Under the pieces are notes generated by a model. The model saw nothing but the letters and a program-made list of their open reading frames with translations. It was not told where the DNA came from and made no database searches. From Rhodobacteraceae bacterium Araon29 (GTDB lineage: Bacteria > Pseudomonadota > Alphaproteobacteria > Rhodobacterales > Rhodobacteraceae): 64,000 nt of DNA. Every line of letters starts with the position of its first letter. Position 1 is the stretch's first letter. The stretch lies in contig CP046865.1 in assembly GCA_039640505.1 (NCBI GenBank), positions 2,781,501-2,845,500 on the forward strand, in the 5' to 3' direction. A program made the position numbers and the translations under genes. Shown piece by piece: positions 45,653-56,323 of this stretch.

Positions 45653-46621
45653 TTAGCGGCGCGCCATAAAGGCATCGCCAAAGCCCGCCTTTCGCACCGC
45701 AGCCAAGGCCAGTTTGACCTTGCGAGGATCTTCAAACGGGCCAGTTAAGACAACATGATAGGTTTTGTCCGCCCGTGTGATACGCCGGACCTGAACCGGT
45801 AGACCCAGCGCCACCAAACGGGCCTTGGTTTTTGCTGCATTCGAACCAACACCGAACGTAGCCACTTGCACCAATAAATTTCCACCTTCTGTGGGCTGCA
45901 AAGCTGTCTGTCCCCCGCTGCCATCCGAGACGGCGGCGTTGCGCGGCACAAGCCTAATCGTACCATCGTCTTTTGGCTCAAGCACATAGTCACCTTGCGC
46001 CTCTAGAAACATCTTCTGCTGCTCGATATCAGTGAACGGGTATACCAATTGACCATGTTGCGCATGCGGCTTTGCCTTTTCATTCTGATTAATGATTTGG
46101 CTTGGCACATCCTGCGACCAGCGTTGGTCCGCATCGCGTAGCCCTTCGGCGGTCTGCAAACCACTATATATATTCAGCCGGTCATCTTCCCAAGCGCTTC
46201 TATAACCGTCTGGCACCTCTGTAGGCCCAATTGTGCCACGAACAGTCACAATAGTGGTTTCCATCGCTTCTGGCGCTGCTGCAACATTATCTAACTCTGG
46301 CTGCCAGTTCTCAACAGGGGTCTGGATGGACAGCGGATTTACTTGTGCTTTTTGACTTACAGCTGATTTAAAGCTCGGCGCAAACCCACAGATTACTTGG
46401 CGCATTCGGTTCACTCTTGGGATCCATTGCACCGTCCCGCCTTGTCCGGCACGAATATAAACGCAGCCTTTACTGTCAACATATTGCGCGCCGGTGAACC
46501 CCACAGGCGGCAACTCTGCAGGGCCAGTGGAATTGGCCAAGCTCTCAGCGGCCAAGCTATTGGATAAACTTAAAGCCGCTACGAACGTAAGACTACGAAC
46601 CATCAGAACTAAAATCTTCAT
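45653..46621 (-). CDS. SPOR-domain protein, periplasmic or lipoprotein-like
   Basis: 322 residues with a signal peptide (1-25, MKILVLMVRSLTFVAALSL) and no lipobox. The N-terminal half contains PVGFTGAQYVDSKGCVYIRAG and two cysteines, a region conserved in Rhodobacterales SPOR proteins. The C-terminal SPOR domain (about 245-320: LLVQVATFGVGSNAAKTKARLVALGLPVQVRRI...YHVVLTGPF) binds denuded septal peptidoglycan. A role in cell division or envelope remodelling is likely. It precedes upp on the same strand by 65 bases but need not be co-regulated. Confidence 0.88.
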   Translation of the reverse strand: MKILVLMVRSLTFVAALSLSNSLAAESLANSTGPAELPPVGFTGAQYVDSKGCVYIRAGQGGTVQWIPRVNRMRQVICGFAPSFKSAVSQKAQVNPLSIQTPVENWQPELDNVAAAPEAMETTIVTVRGTIGPTEVPDGYRSAWEDDRLNIYSGLQTAEGLRDADQRWSQDVPSQIINQNEKAKPHAQHGQLVYPFTDIEQQKMFLEAQGDYVLEPKDDGTIRLVPRNAAVSDGSGGQTALQPTEGGNLLVQVATFGVGSNAAKTKARLVALGLPVQVRRITRADKTYHVVLTGPFEDPRKVKLALAAVRKAGFGDAFMARR

Positions 46622-46686
46622 AACAAACCCTTAAACAATGAATTTATTATGCATTAACAGGCGCAAAGAGTAAAGCTATCTACCGA

Positions 46687-47319
46687 TTACTTAGTTCCAA
46701 ACATGCGATCACCCGCATCGCCAAGTCCCGGGACAATATAGCCTTTTTCATTCAGATGGCTGTCAACAGCCGCAGTAATAATCGGCACATCAGGGTGTGC
46801 TTCGTTCATGCGCGCAACGCCTTCGGGGGCTGCCAGCAGACACATAAAGCGAATGTTGCGAGCGCCGGCCTGTTTCAAAAGATCAATTGCCGCGACCGAG
46901 GAATTGCCGGTTGCAAGCATCGGGTCAACCGCGATCACCAAGCGATCCTCTAGGGTATGTGGGACTTTGAAATAATACTGCACCGGCTTTAGGGTTTCTT
47001 CATCGCGGTAAAGACCGACAAACCCAACCCGCGCGGATGGGATCAGCTCAAGCACCCCGTCCAGTAATCCATTTCCGGCCCGCAAAATCGAGATTAGCGC
47101 AAGCTTTTTACCGGCCAGAACAGGCGCATCCATCGGCTTTATCGGTGTGTCGATAGATTTTGTGGTCAGAGCCAGCCCACGAGTGGTTTCATAGGCCAGC
47201 AATTGGCTAATTTCCCGTAGCAATTGACGAAATAATGCGGTTGAAGCCCCGGCGTCGCGCATCAAGGTTAGTTTATGCTGCACCAATGGGTGGTCAACAA
47301 TTGTCAGGTTCTCACTCAT
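46687..47319 (-). CDS. upp: Uracil phosphoribosyltransferase
   Basis: 210 residues; converts uracil and PRPP to UMP. Seen: [15 protein letters not shown] at the N-terminus, [21 protein letters not shown], the PRPP-binding loop [14 protein letters not shown], and the C-terminal uracil-binding [15 protein letters not shown]. Length is standard. Its ATG overlaps the add stop (ATGA), so it closes the nucleoside salvage operon. It rescues uracil produced by the upstream-encoded cytidine deaminase and phosphorylase. Confidence 0.97.
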   Translation of the reverse strand: MSENLTIVDHPLVQHKLTLMRDAGASTALFRQLLREISQLLAYETTRGLALTTKSIDTPIKPMDAPVLAGKKLALISILRAGNGLLDGVLELIPSARVGFVGLYRDEETLKPVQYYFKVPHTLEDRLVIAVDPMLATGNSSVAAIDLLKQAGARNIRFMCLLAAPEGVARMNEAHPDVPIITAAVDSHLNEKGYIVPGLGDAGDRMFGTK

Positions 47320-48302
47320 GTCTTCTCCAATCTTTCTAGCAGGCTTTGCCGGGTTTCAGCAGAGCAGAACGCGGCCTCGGCGGCTGCTCTATTCAAGGCT
47401 GTAAAATCCTTTGATGTCCAGCCAAAAGTATCGGCCAACTGGCGGTATTCTTGGCCAAGGGTGGTGTGAAAAAACGGCGGATCATCAGTGGAAATGGTGG
47501 TTTTCACTCCGGCGCTGCGCAACTGCTTGATAGGATGCGCACTCAGGGTTGGATAGACCCCCAAGGCCACGTTTGAACCGGGGCACACCTCAAGCGTGAT
47601 CTGCCGGGCCACAAGTTCCTCTATCAAAGCCGGATCATCGATCACCTGCACCCCGTGGCCAATCCGCTCGACATTCAGATCAAAGACGGCTTGGCGCACG
47701 CTTTCCGCGCCGCCCCATTCGCCGGCATGAGTTGTCAGTTTCAACCGCGCTTCGCGCGCCATATCAAAACTATAAGCATAATCACCCTGCCGGCCCTGTA
47801 ATTCATCGCCGCCCATGCCAAATCCGACAATAAAATCGCCTGCTGTTTCGGCAGCGCAGCGGGCGGATTTTCTGGCCTGATCAGGGCCGAAATGACGAAT
47901 GCAGGTGACGATGCCTTTGGTAATAATCCCAAATTCACGCTCGCTGTGACCGGCCGCCTGTTCAATTGCGGCCAGATACTCTTGCCAAGCGGCCAAATCA
48001 CAGCCTCCGCAGAAATCTGGTGACAGAAAAAATTCGGTATATATCACCCCTTGCTCGGCGCTTTGCTGCAGCACCTCGCAGGTCAATCGGTAAAAATCTT
48101 CCGGCGCCGTTAAAACACTGGTCCCGGCCTCATAAACTTTTAAGAAGTGCCCAAAATCCGTGAATGTATAATCGCCGTTTTCGGTAAAAATCCCGCCAAT
48201 GTCCTTGTTCTTTTCGGCTGCAAGCTGGCGGATAAAATGCGGCGGCGCCGCGCCTTCAAGGTGCAGATGCAACTCAATTTTTGGGCAGGCTTCAATATCC
48301 AT
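47316..48302 (-). CDS. add: Adenosine deaminase
   Basis: About 328 residues from ATG 48302, which lies about 11 bases after AGGAG; the frame opens further upstream inside deoB. Deaminates (deoxy)adenosine to (deoxy)inosine. Zinc ligands and catalytic residues are visible: HLHLEG (first two His), TTHAGEWGG (His and Glu), RIGHGVQ and STDDPPFF (Asp pair). Starts 11 bases inside the deoB end and overlaps upp by four bases, so the operon is translationally chained. Confidence 0.96.
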   Translation of the reverse strand: MDIEACPKIELHLHLEGAAPPHFIRQLAAEKNKDIGGIFTENGDYTFTDFGHFLKVYEAGTSVLTAPEDFYRLTCEVLQQSAEQGVIYTEFFLSPDFCGGCDLAAWQEYLAAIEQAAGHSEREFGIITKGIVTCIRHFGPDQARKSARCAAETAGDFIVGFGMGGDELQGRQGDYAYSFDMAREARLKLTTHAGEWGGAESVRQAVFDLNVERIGHGVQVIDDPALIEELVARQITLEVCPGSNVALGVYPTLSAHPIKQLRSAGVKTTISTDDPPFFHTTLGQEYRQLADTFGWTSKDFTALNRAAAEAAFCSAETRQSLLERLEKT

Positions 48303-49509
48303 TGGCGGATGGCTCCTGCCGCGGCACGGGCACGCCAAGATGGTTGGCGATTATCCTGGCCACATCGGCAAAGCCAATATGGCCAATATGCCCCATGGGT
48401 TTGCCCGCGCAAAGCACCGGCACGCGCTCGCGGGTATGATCGGTGCCATGCCAGCTTGGATCATTCCCATGATCTGCGGTCAAAATCATCAGGTCATCGG
48501 GCCGCAAAGCGGCAAGCACCGGCAACAGCGCAGCATCAAACCATTCAAGCGCGCGGGCATATCCGGCAATATCACGGCGATGACCATAGTGGCTGTCAAA
48601 TTCGACGAAATTGGCAAACACAAACGCCCCATCAGGTGCATTTTGGGTCTGGCTTAATAAATCACCCATTAATTTTCCATCATTGCCCTTGTGCAGCTTA
48701 TCAATGCCGCGCATCGAAAAAATATCGCCGATCTTGCCCAGCGCAATTACCGGATGACCCGCCGATTGGACCCATTCGCTCAGCACCGGCTTTGGCGGCG
48801 GCATGGCAAAATCGCGGCGATGTTCCGTACGGCTAAACCCGCTTTGCTGCGTTCCAATAAAGGGCCGCGCGATCACCCGGCCAACCCGCATCTCATGCAG
48901 TTTCGGGGCGATATCACTGCAGAGCTTGATCAAACGCTCAAGCCCAAAGTGGGTTTCATGGGCTGCAATTTGAAACACGCTATCGGCAGAGGTATAGCAA
49001 ATCGGGGCCCCGCTTTGGCAATGCTCTGCGCCTAAACGGTCGATAATTTCGGTGCCTGAGGCATGACAATTGCCCAAAATACGCGGAACTTCAGCGGCCT
49101 CACAGACCGTTTTTATCACTTCTTGTGGAAAGCTATCTGTTTTATCGGGAAAATAATGCCACTCCCACGGGACAGGCACGCCGGCGAGTTCCCAATGCCC
49201 CGATGGCGTATCTTTGCCTTTTGAGACCTCGCTGGCCACGCCCCATCCCGTGTGCGCGGTATCCGGCAGTCCGGCGCCGCCTTTGCCGCATGCAAGCTTT
49301 AAGGCAGCGCCGATCCCTAATTTGGTCAGATTAGGCAGATAAAGCGGCCCGCTGCGCCCGTCTTCGGCGCGCCCGGCAGCGCAGGCTTCGGCGATGTGCA
49401 ACAACGTATTAGCGCCCGTATCCGGAATATCACCGTTAAAATATTCGCCAGCGTCCGGCGCGCCGCCGATCCCAAGCGAATCCATCACCACCAAAAACGC
49501 GCGGCCCAT
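48292..49509 (-). CDS. deoB: Phosphopentomutase
   Basis: 405 residues; converts (deoxy)ribose 1-phosphate to the 5-phosphate. Metal-binding motifs of the alkaline-phosphatase superfamily: [14 protein letters not shown] with nucleophile/metal Asp near the N-terminus, [22 protein letters not shown], and [24 protein letters not shown] near the C-terminus. Start ATG shares one base with the deoA stop (TAATG). It processes the pentose phosphate released by DeoA. Confidence 0.97.
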   Translation of the reverse strand: MGRAFLVVMDSLGIGGAPDAGEYFNGDIPDTGANTLLHIAEACAAGRAEDGRSGPLYLPNLTKLGIGAALKLACGKGGAGLPDTAHTGWGVASEVSKGKDTPSGHWELAGVPVPWEWHYFPDKTDSFPQEVIKTVCEAAEVPRILGNCHASGTEIIDRLGAEHCQSGAPICYTSADSVFQIAAHETHFGLERLIKLCSDIAPKLHEMRVGRVIARPFIGTQQSGFSRTEHRRDFAMPPPKPVLSEWVQSAGHPVIALGKIGDIFSMRGIDKLHKGNDGKLMGDLLSQTQNAPDGAFVFANFVEFDSHYGHRRDIAGYARALEWFDAALLPVLAALRPDDLMILTADHGNDPSWHGTDHTRERVPVLCAGKPMGHIGHIGFADVARIIANHLGVPVPRQEPSANGY

Positions 49510-50819
49510 TAGTCGAACCGGTCCAGAACAAGGTCTTGCTGTTTGGCGGCTGATTTACCGATGCAAAGCGCCTTTAGAACGGTTGCTGAGGCCGCTTCGG
49601 CAGTTTTCACACGGCTTGCATGAACGCGTGCGATCACCGTTCCTTTGGTCACTTTACTGCCCAAAGCGCAGACATCACTTAATCCAACGGCGGGATCAAT
49701 CGGGTCACTTTCGACCTGACGGCCGCCACCCAGTGCCACCACGGCCAGCCCCAAAGCTTCACAATCCCAAGCAGTGATCACACCGTCTTTGGGTGCAAGC
49801 ACCTCATGAATAACCGACGCTTCTGGTAAAAACCGCTGCCAGTTTTCGGCAAATTTTAACGGCCCGCCCATCATCGCCACCATCTGGGCGAATTTTTCCG
49901 CCGCCTGCCCAGAACTCAGCAGGGTTTCAAGTTTTTCCATAGCCTGCGCCAATGAGGAACTGATGCCTTCTAGAACCAAAAGTTCAGCCGCCAGCCGCAG
50001 GCTAAGATCACGCAAACGTCCCGTCCGGTTGTTGCAGAGCACCTGCATCACTTCGGCAATTTCAAGCGCATTGCCCAGTGCAGGGGCCAAAGGCTGATCC
50101 ATATCGGTGACCAAAGCAGCGGTTTTACACCCGGCACTTTTGGCGGTTTCAACCAAACAGGTGGCAAGTTCCTTGGCCGCTTTGGGCGATTTCATAAAGG
50201 CGCCGCTGCCGCATTTGACATCCAAGATCAGACCCTGCAGCCCTGCTGCCAGCTTTTTGGATAGGATTGAGGCGGTGATTAAGTCAAGGCTTTCCACCGT
50301 CGCAGTGACATCGCGGATCGCATAGAGCCGCTTGTCGGCCGGTGCGATGCGGGCACTGGCGCTGGCAATGGCGCAGCCCACCTGCCCGACGACTGATCGC
50401 AAACGGTCCGTATCTAGATCAACGTTTAATCCGGGGATGGCTTCAAGCTTATCCAATGTGCCGCCGGTATGGCCAAGTCCGCGGCCTGAAATCATCGGCA
50501 CATAAACCCCTGCGGCCGCCAAAAGTGGCGCCAGAACTAGTGATACACAATCGCCCACCCCGCCGGTGGAATGTTTGTCCAGCACCGGCCCGTCAAAATC
50601 CCACTGCAAACAGTCACCGCTGTCGCGCATCGCGCAGGTTAAATTGACCCGCCCATCGGTTCCCAATCCGTTTAAACACACTGCCATGGCAAACGCGCCG
50701 GCCTGCGCATCGCTGATCTGGCCATCGGCAAGCCCGTTTGCAAACCAGCTAAGCGCAGCCCCGCTTGGCGTATCGCCGCCCCGCACCTGTGCAATTATGG
50801 CCCGGGCATCAAAGCTCAT
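49509..50819 (-). CDS. deoA: Thymidine phosphorylase
   Basis: About 436 residues from ATG 50819 ([20 protein letters not shown]), coupled to the cdd stop (ATGA); the longer open frame is spurious. Phosphorolyses thymidine and deoxyuridine to base plus deoxyribose 1-phosphate. Seen: [10 protein letters not shown], the phosphate-binding [33 protein letters not shown], and [13 protein letters not shown] with the catalytic lysine. Sits between cdd and deoB in the salvage operon. Confidence 0.97.
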   Translation of the reverse strand: MSFDARAIIAQVRGGDTPSGAALSWFANGLADGQISDAQAGAFAMAVCLNGLGTDGRVNLTCAMRDSGDCLQWDFDGPVLDKHSTGGVGDCVSLVLAPLLAAAGVYVPMISGRGLGHTGGTLDKLEAIPGLNVDLDTDRLRSVVGQVGCAIASASARIAPADKRLYAIRDVTATVESLDLITASILSKKLAAGLQGLILDVKCGSGAFMKSPKAAKELATCLVETAKSAGCKTAALVTDMDQPLAPALGNALEIAEVMQVLCNNRTGRLRDLSLRLAAELLVLEGISSSLAQAMEKLETLLSSGQAAEKFAQMVAMMGGPLKFAENWQRFLPEASVIHEVLAPKDGVITAWDCEALGLAVVALGGGRQVESDPIDPAVGLSDVCALGSKVTKGTVIARVHASRVKTAEAASATVLKALCIGKSAAKQQDLVLDRFD

Positions 50820-51211
50820 TCCGTGGGCTCCATATAGGCGGCTGTAAACGCACCGGGCAGCAGATCGGCAATCATCACCGTCTGTTCTAGGCCGGCGGTT
50901 GTGGCCAATGTCACTTTCACCTCGGGGCCGGAAAATTCGGCCAGCTTTTGCCGGCACCCGCCGCAGGGGCTAACCGGAAAAGGGCTATCGGCGATCACAT
51001 AAGCTTCGGCGATCTCGGTTTCGCCATCGGCAATCATCGCAGCAATGGCGCCCGCTTCGGCGCAGGTGCCTTCGGGATAGGCCACATTTTCGACATTCAC
51101 ACCCGTATAGATCGCACCGCCTTTGCCGCGCAGGGCCGCGCCCACTTTGAAATTTGAATAAGGCGCATAAGCGTTATGACGAACTTTGGAAGCGGCTTTT
51201 TTAAGGGACAT
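50816..51211 (-). CDS. cdd: Cytidine deaminase
   Basis: About 131 residues from ATG 51211 (MSLKKAASKVRHNAYAPYSNF). Zinc site: CAEAGAIAAMI (Cys and catalytic Glu) and PCGGCRQKL (two Cys). Converts (deoxy)cytidine to (deoxy)uridine for DeoA. It begins about 18 bases after the VOC-cupin gene ends, so the latter may lead the same transcript. Short homotetrameric form. Confidence 0.96.
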   Translation of the reverse strand: MSLKKAASKVRHNAYAPYSNFKVGAALRGKGGAIYTGVNVENVAYPEGTCAEAGAIAAMIADGETEIAEAYVIADSPFPVSPCGGCRQKLAEFSGPEVKVTLATTAGLEQTVMIADLLPGAFTAAYMEPTE

Positions 51212-51228
51212 AGGCAACTCTTTTACAA

Positions 51229-52320
51229 TCAGGTTTCAACAACATGTGTCGCAAAGCGCCCGGGCAGCGAGACTTCCAACAATTCAAGGTCAGTGCTAGC
51301 ATTGCTATAGCAGGTGGTCATATTGGGCGGGATCACAAAAGCATCCCCTGCTGCAAGATCAAAGGGATCGCGCCCCTCGCCCTCTAGTGTCATTTGGCCT
51401 TCTAGCACAAATGTAAACAGGATGTCGCTTTCATGCCAGCTGCGCTGTGCAGCAGCGCCATCCGGGCGGATCACCTGAACGCCCGCAACATTTTGGGTGT
51501 TTTGGGCAATAGTTGTATCGCGGCAGGTAAAACCGGGGATGCGAAAGGGTACCCATTCAGCCTCGGGCGCTTTGTGATGCACAAACTTTTGCCCGTGAAA
51601 TTGCCGCTCGGGGTTCGGCGGTCCGTTGGGCAGCTCCATCTCGTGATCAATGGTGGTGACATGCTCAGCGGGAACACCAATTTCTATCACTTCGATATTT
51701 TCGCTCGCATAAAGCACACGGTGGCGAATTTCGGGGGGCTGGATCACGCAGTTGCCAGCAAAAAGCCGAAACGGCTCGCCCTGATCCTCATAGACCAGAT
51801 CCACCCAGCCGCGGTAGCAATAGATCAGCTGAAAGCCCACCGTATGGTAATGCACCATATCCGGCACCGGCCCACCGTCGGGAATGCGGATATGACTGGC
51901 GATAATAGACCCACCCAACCGGTCGGGGATTAAATCGCGGTAATGCATACCGGCGCGGCCGATCACCCAGGGGGCCTGATCGGCCAGTCGGCGCACTACA
52001 AAACTATGCTGTGTATTTGGCAAAACCATAGGGGTGTTTAACCCATCAATTTCGATCTCTGTACCATTGGGGGCGGTAAGCTGCCGATCGCCGTTGGCAA
52101 ACTGGTCAGGATGCTCGCATAAAATCCGCAAGTGTCCTGGATCACCCTGAAACGCCGTGTCGATCCGGACCCGAAGTCCATGACCGGAAAATACTGCCAC
52201 CTGCGGATCATCAGCCGGGTAGATCATATCCATCCGCAGTCCCAACACCTTGGTATAGAACGGAATATCCTCGCTTAAAGCGCGTGTGGGCAAAAGCGCC
52301 TCGGCAATTGTTTTCGACAT
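51229..52320 (-). CDS. VOC (glyoxalase-like)-bicupin fusion protein
   Basis: 363 residues in three parts: an N-terminal VOC/glyoxalase-like domain (about 3-95, LLPTRALSEDIPFYTKVLGLRMDMIYPADDP), then two cupin barrels (about 140-225: VHYHTVGFQLIYCYRGWVDLVYEDQG; and about 270-355: ILFTFVLEGQMTLEGEGRDPFDLAAGDAFVIPP). Metal-ligand His residues are present in the first cupin (HYH). Dioxygenase or isomerase chemistry is possible but unproven. It is the first gene of the minus-strand run leading into the nucleoside salvage operon, with an 18-base gap to cdd. Confidence 0.82.
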   Translation of the reverse strand: MSKTIAEALLPTRALSEDIPFYTKVLGLRMDMIYPADDPQVAVFSGHGLRVRIDTAFQGDPGHLRILCEHPDQFANGDRQLTAPNGTEIEIDGLNTPMVLPNTQHSFVVRRLADQAPWVIGRAGMHYRDLIPDRLGGSIIASHIRIPDGGPVPDMVHYHTVGFQLIYCYRGWVDLVYEDQGEPFRLFAGNCVIQPPEIRHRVLYASENIEVIEIGVPAEHVTTIDHEMELPNGPPNPERQFHGQKFVHHKAPEAEWVPFRIPGFTCRDTTIAQNTQNVAGVQVIRPDGAAAQRSWHESDILFTFVLEGQMTLEGEGRDPFDLAAGDAFVIPPNMTTCYSNASTDLELLEVSLPGRFATHVVET

Positions 52321-52433
52321 TGCTTCAATCCTCCGATGTAAACTCTGCGCAACCTGTGAAGGTTATACAAGTGGCAAGCGGAAAAAACATCGTAGAATTG
52401 AAAAAGATACGGCTTTCCAGAGAAAGAAATTTG

Positions 52434-52447
52434 GTTTAACGTTAAAC
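52434..52447. promoter_or_regulatory. Perfect 14-bp palindrome upstream of maeB, candidate operator
   Basis: GTTTAAC/GTTAAAC forms a perfect palindrome centred on CG, directly before a TATAAA-like hexamer (52452-52457) and 35 bases before the maeB ATG. The central CG in an A+T-rich palindrome is typical of LacI-type operators. No regulator gene is adjacent. Confidence 0.45.
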
Positions 52448-52481
52448 TAATTATAAAAACCAGACATATGAGAACTAGCAG

Positions 52482-54761
52482 ATGAACGATTCCCCAGCGG
52501 ATAGCCTACGCCAAGCGGCCCTTAATTATCATCGCCACCCCAAACCCGGTAAGCTCGAAATTCGTGCAACTAAGCCCTTGGCCAATGGCCGCGATCTAGC
52601 GCGCGCCTATTCCCCGGGCGTGGCCGAGGCTTCGCTTGAAATTAAAGCCAATCCGGAAACCGCCAATCATTATACATCGCGCGGCAATCTGGTGGCGGTG
52701 ATCAGCAATGGCTCTGCGGTTCTTGGGCTTGGCAATATCGGCGCCTTGGCTTCAAAACCAGTGATGGAAGGCAAGGCGGTTCTGTTTAAAAAATTTGCCA
52801 ACATTGACTGTTTTGACATCGAAGTGAATGAAAGCGACCCAGAAAAACTTGCAGATATTGTCTGTGCGCTCGAACCCACTTTTGGGGCAATTAATTTAGA
52901 GGACATAAAAGCGCCCGATTGCTTTATCGTCGAGCAACGCTGCCGTGAGCGGATGAATATTCCGGTATTTCATGATGATCAGCATGGCACAGCAATTGTT
53001 GTCGGTGCAGCGGCAACCAATGCCCTAAGGGTGGCCAATAAGAAATTTGAGGATATCAAAATCGTATCCACCGGTGGCGGCGCAGCCGGCATTGCCTGTC
53101 TAAACATGCTGCTTAAACTGGGGGTTAAGCGGGAAAACGTCTGGCTGGTTGATATTCATGGCTTGGTCTATGAAGGGCGCACCGAAGATATGACACCGCA
53201 AAAGGCAGCTTTTGCCCAAGACAGCGCGCATCGCAGTTTGGAAGATGTGATCCCCGGCGCGGATATGTTTTTGGGCCTGTCTGGACCAGAGGTGCTAAGC
53301 TCGGATATGGTGGGCAACATGTCTACCCAGCCGATTATTTTTGCGCTGGCCAATCCCACGCCTGAAATTATGCCAGAACTGGCGCGCGCCGCAGCGCCAG
53401 ATGCCATCATCGCCACGGGCCGCAGTGACTTTCCCAATCAGGTCAATAATGTGCTGTGCTTTCCGTTTATCTTTCGCGGTGCGCTGGATGTGGGCGCAAC
53501 CGAGATCAACGACGCGATGCAAATTGCCTGTATCCAAGGCATTGCAGATCTTGCGCGCGCAACCACAAGCGCCGAAGCTGCCGCCGCCTATCAGGGTGAA
53601 GCGCTTACCTTTGGGCCCGATTACCTCATCCCAAAGCCTTTTGATCCAAGGCTCTCGGCGGTGGTCTCAAGCGCTGTTGCCAAGGCAGCGATGGACAGCA
53701 ATGTGGCCACCCGTCCCATTGAAGACCTTGAGCAGTATTGCGAAAGCCTCAATCAAAATATCTTTAAATCTGCCCTGCTGATGCGGCCTGTTTTTGATGC
53801 TGCAGCTGGAAATTCACGCAAGATTGTATTTTCTGAAGGTGAGGACGAACGGGTTTTGCGCGCCTCACAAGCCATTTTGGAAGAAACCAGCGAATTACCC
53901 ATTCTAATCGGCCGCCCCGATGTCATCCAGCAGCGCTGCGAGCGACTTGGGCTGGATATACGTCCGGATCAGGATTTCAACATTGTTAACCCTGAAAACG
54001 ATAGTCGATATCGGGACTATTGGGGCAGCTATCATGATTTGATGGCGCGCCGTGGTGTTACCCCCGATTTGGCCAAGGCGGTCATGCGCACCAACACCAC
54101 TGCAATCGGTGCGGTCATGGTGCATCGGGGCGAAGCCGATAGTCTAATTTGTGGTACATTTGGTGAATATCGCTGGCATTTAAAATATGTCGACCAAATC
54201 CTAGGCAACGATACTTTGCAGCCCAGCGGTGCATTATCGTTGATGATCCTAGAAGACGGGCCGCTGTTTATCGCCGATACGCATGTCTGGGTCACACCAA
54301 CACCTGAGCAGATAGCAAAGACAGTGATTGGCGCTGCGCGTCATGTGCGGCGCTTTGGGCTGCGCCCGAAAGTTGCCCTTTGTGCACAGTCACAATTTGG
54401 CAATATCGATAGCGATACAGGCCAGCGTATGCGCGCCGCATTGGCGATTTTGGACAGCCGTGATCTTGATTTTGAATATGAGGGTGAAATGAACATTGAC
54501 GCCGCACTAGACGCTGATCTGCGGCAACGCATTTTGCCGTCAAACCGGTTGGACGGTGCTGCCAATGTGTTGATTTTTGCCCATGCTGATGCTGCTTCTG
54601 GGGTACGCAATATTTTAAAAATGCGGGCAAGCGGTTTAGAAGTCGGGCCGATTTTGATGGGTATGGGAAATCGGGCGCATATTGTATCACCGGCAATAAC
54701 CCCGCGCGGATTGCTCAATATGGCGGCCATAGCCGGTACTGATGTCAAGCATTACGGCTAA
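52482..54761 (+). CDS. maeB: NADP-dependent malic enzyme with phosphotransacetylase-like domain
   Basis: 759 residues. The N-terminal malic enzyme domain (about 15-425) shows [47 protein letters not shown] and the NADP-binding [20 protein letters not shown]. The C-terminal PTA-like domain (about 430-759: [17 protein letters not shown]) is regulatory in this family, binding acetyl-CoA. The enzyme oxidatively decarboxylates malate to pyruvate, making NADPH. Divergent from the VOC-cupin gene across 161 bp, with a possible operator in that spacer. Confidence 0.96.
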   Translation: MNDSPADSLRQAALNYHRHPKPGKLEIRATKPLANGRDLARAYSPGVAEASLEIKANPETANHYTSRGNLVAVISNGSAVLGLGNIGALASKPVMEGKAVLFKKFANIDCFDIEVNESDPEKLADIVCALEPTFGAINLEDIKAPDCFIVEQRCRERMNIPVFHDDQHGTAIVVGAAATNALRVANKKFEDIKIVSTGGGAAGIACLNMLLKLGVKRENVWLVDIHGLVYEGRTEDMTPQKAAFAQDSAHRSLEDVIPGADMFLGLSGPEVLSSDMVGNMSTQPIIFALANPTPEIMPELARAAAPDAIIATGRSDFPNQVNNVLCFPFIFRGALDVGATEINDAMQIACIQGIADLARATTSAEAAAAYQGEALTFGPDYLIPKPFDPRLSAVVSSAVAKAAMDSNVATRPIEDLEQYCESLNQNIFKSALLMRPVFDAAAGNSRKIVFSEGEDERVLRASQAILEETSELPILIGRPDVIQQRCERLGLDIRPDQDFNIVNPENDSRYRDYWGSYHDLMARRGVTPDLAKAVMRTNTTAIGAVMVHRGEADSLICGTFGEYRWHLKYVDQILGNDTLQPSGALSLMILEDGPLFIADTHVWVTPTPEQIAKTVIGAARHVRRFGLRPKVALCAQSQFGNIDSDTGQRMRAALAILDSRDLDFEYEGEMNIDAALDADLRQRILPSNRLDGAANVLIFAHADAASGVRNILKMRASGLEVGPILMGMGNRAHIVSPAITPRGLLNMAAIAGTDVKHYG

Positions 54762-54845
54762 GATTTGATCGCGCACTTGCACCACCGCGATAAGGACGCG
54801 ATACCGACGTGATACAGATGCCGGGTTTTGGTAGTTTTCCGCCCT

Positions 54846-55334
54846 CTATGGTTTTCGCTGGTTGCCACCACGTAGGGCTTTTTCCAACCGGTCCGCATAG
54901 GCGCTGCGCTCAACAGCGCTCAACCCAATTAGGTGATCAAGTAACATACTGCGCGCCTCTTGCATCCGCATTTCAGCGCGGCTTGAGTGACCTTGCATCA
55001 CCTTTGCAAAGGCACCGCTATCAAAGGGATCAGCACGCAGCACAGCAATCGCCTGTTCAAATCCTTGGGCAATTTCAGCGCGTGAATTTTTAGTCTTGCC
55101 GCCAGCCGGCCGCATTTTACGCCCCAACTCGCGGCGATGCTTTTTGTCCAATGCCCGCAGATAGATCGATCCGCTGTCAAGGACTTTGGCCGCCGGGTGT
55201 GGACCGCCGCCTTGGAACCGCCAAGTTGCCCCAACCACAACGCCAAGGACCGCCATATTCAGCGCCAGTGAGATCACAAATATGACCTTCCATAGCCTCT
55301 GTGGCTTTTGGGTTTTGCTTTGCTCGGATTCCAT
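54846..55334 (-). CDS. Periplasmic heavy-metal-sensor-like protein (CpxP/CnrR type)
   Basis: 162 residues with one N-terminal membrane helix (about 17-38, VIFVISLALNMAVLGVVVGAT) and a helical periplasmic domain (about 55-155) rich in Arg, Glu and Ala. LLDHLIGLSAVERSAYADRLEKAL matches the C-terminal helix of heavy-metal-resistance (HMR/CnrR) domains. In CnrR/CpxP systems such proteins bind metal or misfolded protein and control an ECF sigma or kinase. Starts two bases after the putative anti-sigma gene. Confidence 0.75.
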   Translation of the reverse strand: MESEQSKTQKPQRLWKVIFVISLALNMAVLGVVVGATWRFQGGGPHPAAKVLDSGSIYLRALDKKHRRELGRKMRPAGGKTKNSRAEIAQGFEQAIAVLRADPFDSGAFAKVMQGHSSRAEMRMQEARSMLLDHLIGLSAVERSAYADRLEKALRGGNQRKP

Positions 55335-55336
55335 CT

Positions 55337-55708
55337 TCAGCCCTCCAGATACGTTAGATCAAGTCCTGCAAACGGATCAAGAAAATCAATTTGATCAGTT
55401 TTCTGCATTGATATGAATTCTAAGGAACTTATTGATATATTTGTTGAAAATGCGCCAACCCAAATGCCCATGACCGCTGCAGCTGTTAGCCCAGCCAAGG
55501 ATGGCATGCCGCCAATATCACGCCATAGCTGATGCCACCACGGCAGTACAAATGATTGTTTTACCGATTGTTGATGCAAGGCTGACTGCTGCTGCGATGC
55601 ATCAACAATGCGCTCAACAAGCGCGGCAGACGGCGCTGGAACGGCCTGTCTAGCGGCGCCAAACAGATCGTCTAATTCGTCATCTGGATTTTGATCAGAT
55701 TGTGTCAT
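55337..55708 (-). CDS. Putative membrane anti-sigma factor
   Basis: 123 residues. The acidic cytoplasmic N-terminus (about 1-65, DDELDDLFGAARQAVPAPSAALVERI) is followed by one membrane helix (about 70-88) and a short periplasmic tail with two acidic clusters. No zinc-binding HxxxCxxC anti-sigma motif is seen. The frame overlaps the ECF sigma gene by 14 bases and is followed after 2 bases by the CpxP-like gene, so anti-sigma function is inferred mainly from position and topology. Confidence 0.7.
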   Translation of the reverse strand: MTQSDQNPDDELDDLFGAARQAVPAPSAALVERIVDASQQQSALHQQSVKQSFVLPWWHQLWRDIGGMPSLAGLTAAAVMGIWVGAFSTNISISSLEFISMQKTDQIDFLDPFAGLDLTYLEG

Positions 55709-56279
55709 CTTGGTATCCTAACGCCGTTTTACGGTTTTGCAAAAGAGCCTTTAGTTTTTGTTTTCCCCGGGAAATCAAGCTTTCCACTGCTTCGACCGAA
55801 AGCTGCATTTCACTGGCGATTTCCGGGTTCGCCAAGCCGTCCAGATGGCGCATACTAACGGCTTGGCGCTGCCGGTCTGGTAAGTCATCTAGCGCCCTGT
55901 AAAGCGCGTCAACGCGGGTCTGATCCTGCAATCTGCGGCCTGCGCTTGGACTTGGGTCTGCCGGCTCTGGCAATTCATCAAGAGGAGCGGTGCGCATTTT
56001 CCGCAAACGGTCGGTACAGAGATTGGCCACAACCCGATAAAGCCAGGTGGTGACTTGTGCCTGATCCTGCTTCCAGTCCGGCGCAATTCGCCAAAGCCGC
56101 ACAAAAGTTTCTTGAGTTACATCTTCGGCATCTGCCCGGTTGCGCAATATATGATAGGCTTGTGCAAAAACTTTTGCAGTCAACCGTTCGGTCAAAACAC
56201 GCGCGGCCTCTTGGGTGCCATTAGCATAGGCCACCAAGAGTGCGTTGTCGCTAAGCGATGCGAGCTGATCAAAAGGCAT
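55695..56279 (-). CDS. ECF RNA polymerase sigma factor
   Basis: 194 residues with sigma-2 (about 15-85; AYHILRNRADAEDVTQETFVRLWR binds core and the -10) and sigma-4 (about 125-180; LDDLPDRQRQAVSMRHLDGLANPEIASEMQLSVEAVESLISRGKQKL, a helix-turn-helix for the -35). Group-IV length with no extra domains. It is expected to be held inactive by the downstream-encoded membrane protein and to drive a stress regulon that may include the upstream EF-hand gene. Confidence 0.93.
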   Translation of the reverse strand: MPFDQLASLSDNALLVAYANGTQEAARVLTERLTAKVFAQAYHILRNRADAEDVTQETFVRLWRIAPDWKQDQAQVTTWLYRVVANLCTDRLRKMRTAPLDELPEPADPSPSAGRRLQDQTRVDALYRALDDLPDRQRQAVSMRHLDGLANPEIASEMQLSVEAVESLISRGKQKLKALLQNRKTALGYQDDTI

Positions 56280-56323
56280 AATTTACTGACCTGCGCCTAA
56301 AGCTACAAAAGTTTGCGAATGCT

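Noticed and set aside
48147-48836. A 229-residue plus-strand frame over add/deoB
   Set aside because: Lies antisense to two well-supported enzymes and has no family motif.
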